Assembly: GCA_964058805.1 (NCBI GenBank) | Contig: CAXKVV010001348.1 | Coordinates: 1 to 34,238, forward strand | Reading direction: 5' to 3' | Length of the DNA stretch: 34,238 nucleotides | DNA from: Schoenoplectus triqueter | Taxonomy: Eukaryota > Streptophyta > Magnoliopsida > Poales > Cyperaceae | Shown: positions 33,948 through 34,238 of the stretch, piece after piece | Position numbering within the stretch: position 1 is the first letter of the stretch | Layout of the letters: each line of letters begins with the position of its first letter | Notes under the pieces: model-generated | What the model was told of the DNA's origin: nothing | The model's database searches: none | Seen by the model: the letters and a program-made list of their open reading frames with translations, nothing else | Translations under genes and position numbers: made by a program

Positions 33948-34238
33948 ACGGCCCAAAATATTTCATTAACGGGCCTACTCCCACCTCTACTTACCTCTCT
34001 TACTTTTGAACCTTTTATGTTATAGCCCTGTGGGCCTTTCGCAGTATATCAGATATTTGGGCTGGGTTCTGACGCACTGCAATATTGAAATTTAACTTGA
34101 GGGGGACCAATACCCCCTTCGACCTCAGTTCTCATTTCTCAACGCTGCAGGCTGCAGCTTGGTTCTTTATGGGACTCGTCACTTTCCTCTGGCCTCTACT
34201 GTGCATTCATTCAATTGGAGCTAGGCTAGGCCTAGGCT
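33948..34238 (+). promoter_or_regulatory. Possible promoter with site II (TGGGCC/GGCCCA) cluster of a gene beyond the window
   Basis: Within 125 bp there are GGCCCAAA (about 33950), CGGGCCTA (about 33972), GTGGGCCTTT (about 34030) and TTGGGCTGGG (about 34059). TGGGCC/T site II motifs cluster in promoters of plant growth and housekeeping genes. A pyrimidine-rich stretch follows (CCCCCTTCGACCTCAG, CTCATTTCTCAACG), as in leaders. No start codon with a convincing frame is seen before the window ends. Confidence 0.3.

Overview
The window is nuclear DNA of a flowering plant, most likely a eudicot. It is very AT-rich, has plant-type GT-AG introns, carries plant Ty1/copia, hAT, PIF/Harbinger-like and Helitron sequences, and holds two RING-finger genes of plant families. 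The exact species cannot be read from the sequence. No rRNA, tRNA, CRISPR array or bacterial-style operon was seen.

Layout. 1-7.1 kb: the end of a hAT-like MITE, a well-delimited 374-bp Harbinger/Tourist-like MITE (2763-3136), and a decayed copia retrotransposon on the minus strand (about 4156-7145). 7.8-15.6 kb: a transposon nest. It contains a 1.16-kb Harbinger-like element with a TTA-rich core (8040-9196) and a second, inverted relative whose two ends lie at 10104 and 15629, both flanked by TAA. Between those ends lie a gag fragment, a polypurine tract and a large plus-strand LTR, which is itself interrupted by two hairpin elements in (TA)n DNA and by an antisense LTR-like block. 15.6-22.3 kb: AT-rich intergenic DNA with two hAT-like elements, one with a perfect 8-bp target duplication (19728-20605), and a long imperfect inverted repeat. 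22.4-27.2 kb: the main gene, seven coding exons for a 751-residue C-terminal RING protein on the plus strand. 29.3-30.0 kb: a single-exon ATL-type RING-H2 gene on the minus strand, convergent with the first. 31.2-32.7 kb: a 21-bp minisatellite, then a third member of the hairpin family, split by a 474-bp Helitron whose empty site can be read from the other arm. The last 300 bases carry a cluster of GGCCCA/TGGGCC-type motifs that may be the promoter of a gene beyond the window.

The two host genes both look like ubiquitin ligases, but their pairing is probably chance. The RING-HC protein looks soluble, with a long acidic and Arg/Glu-rich N-terminal part. The ATL protein is a small membrane-anchored enzyme. 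The rest of the window is transposon-derived or unassigned. The most informative observations are the nested insertions, whose relative order can be worked out, and the transposon family that carries its own microsatellite.
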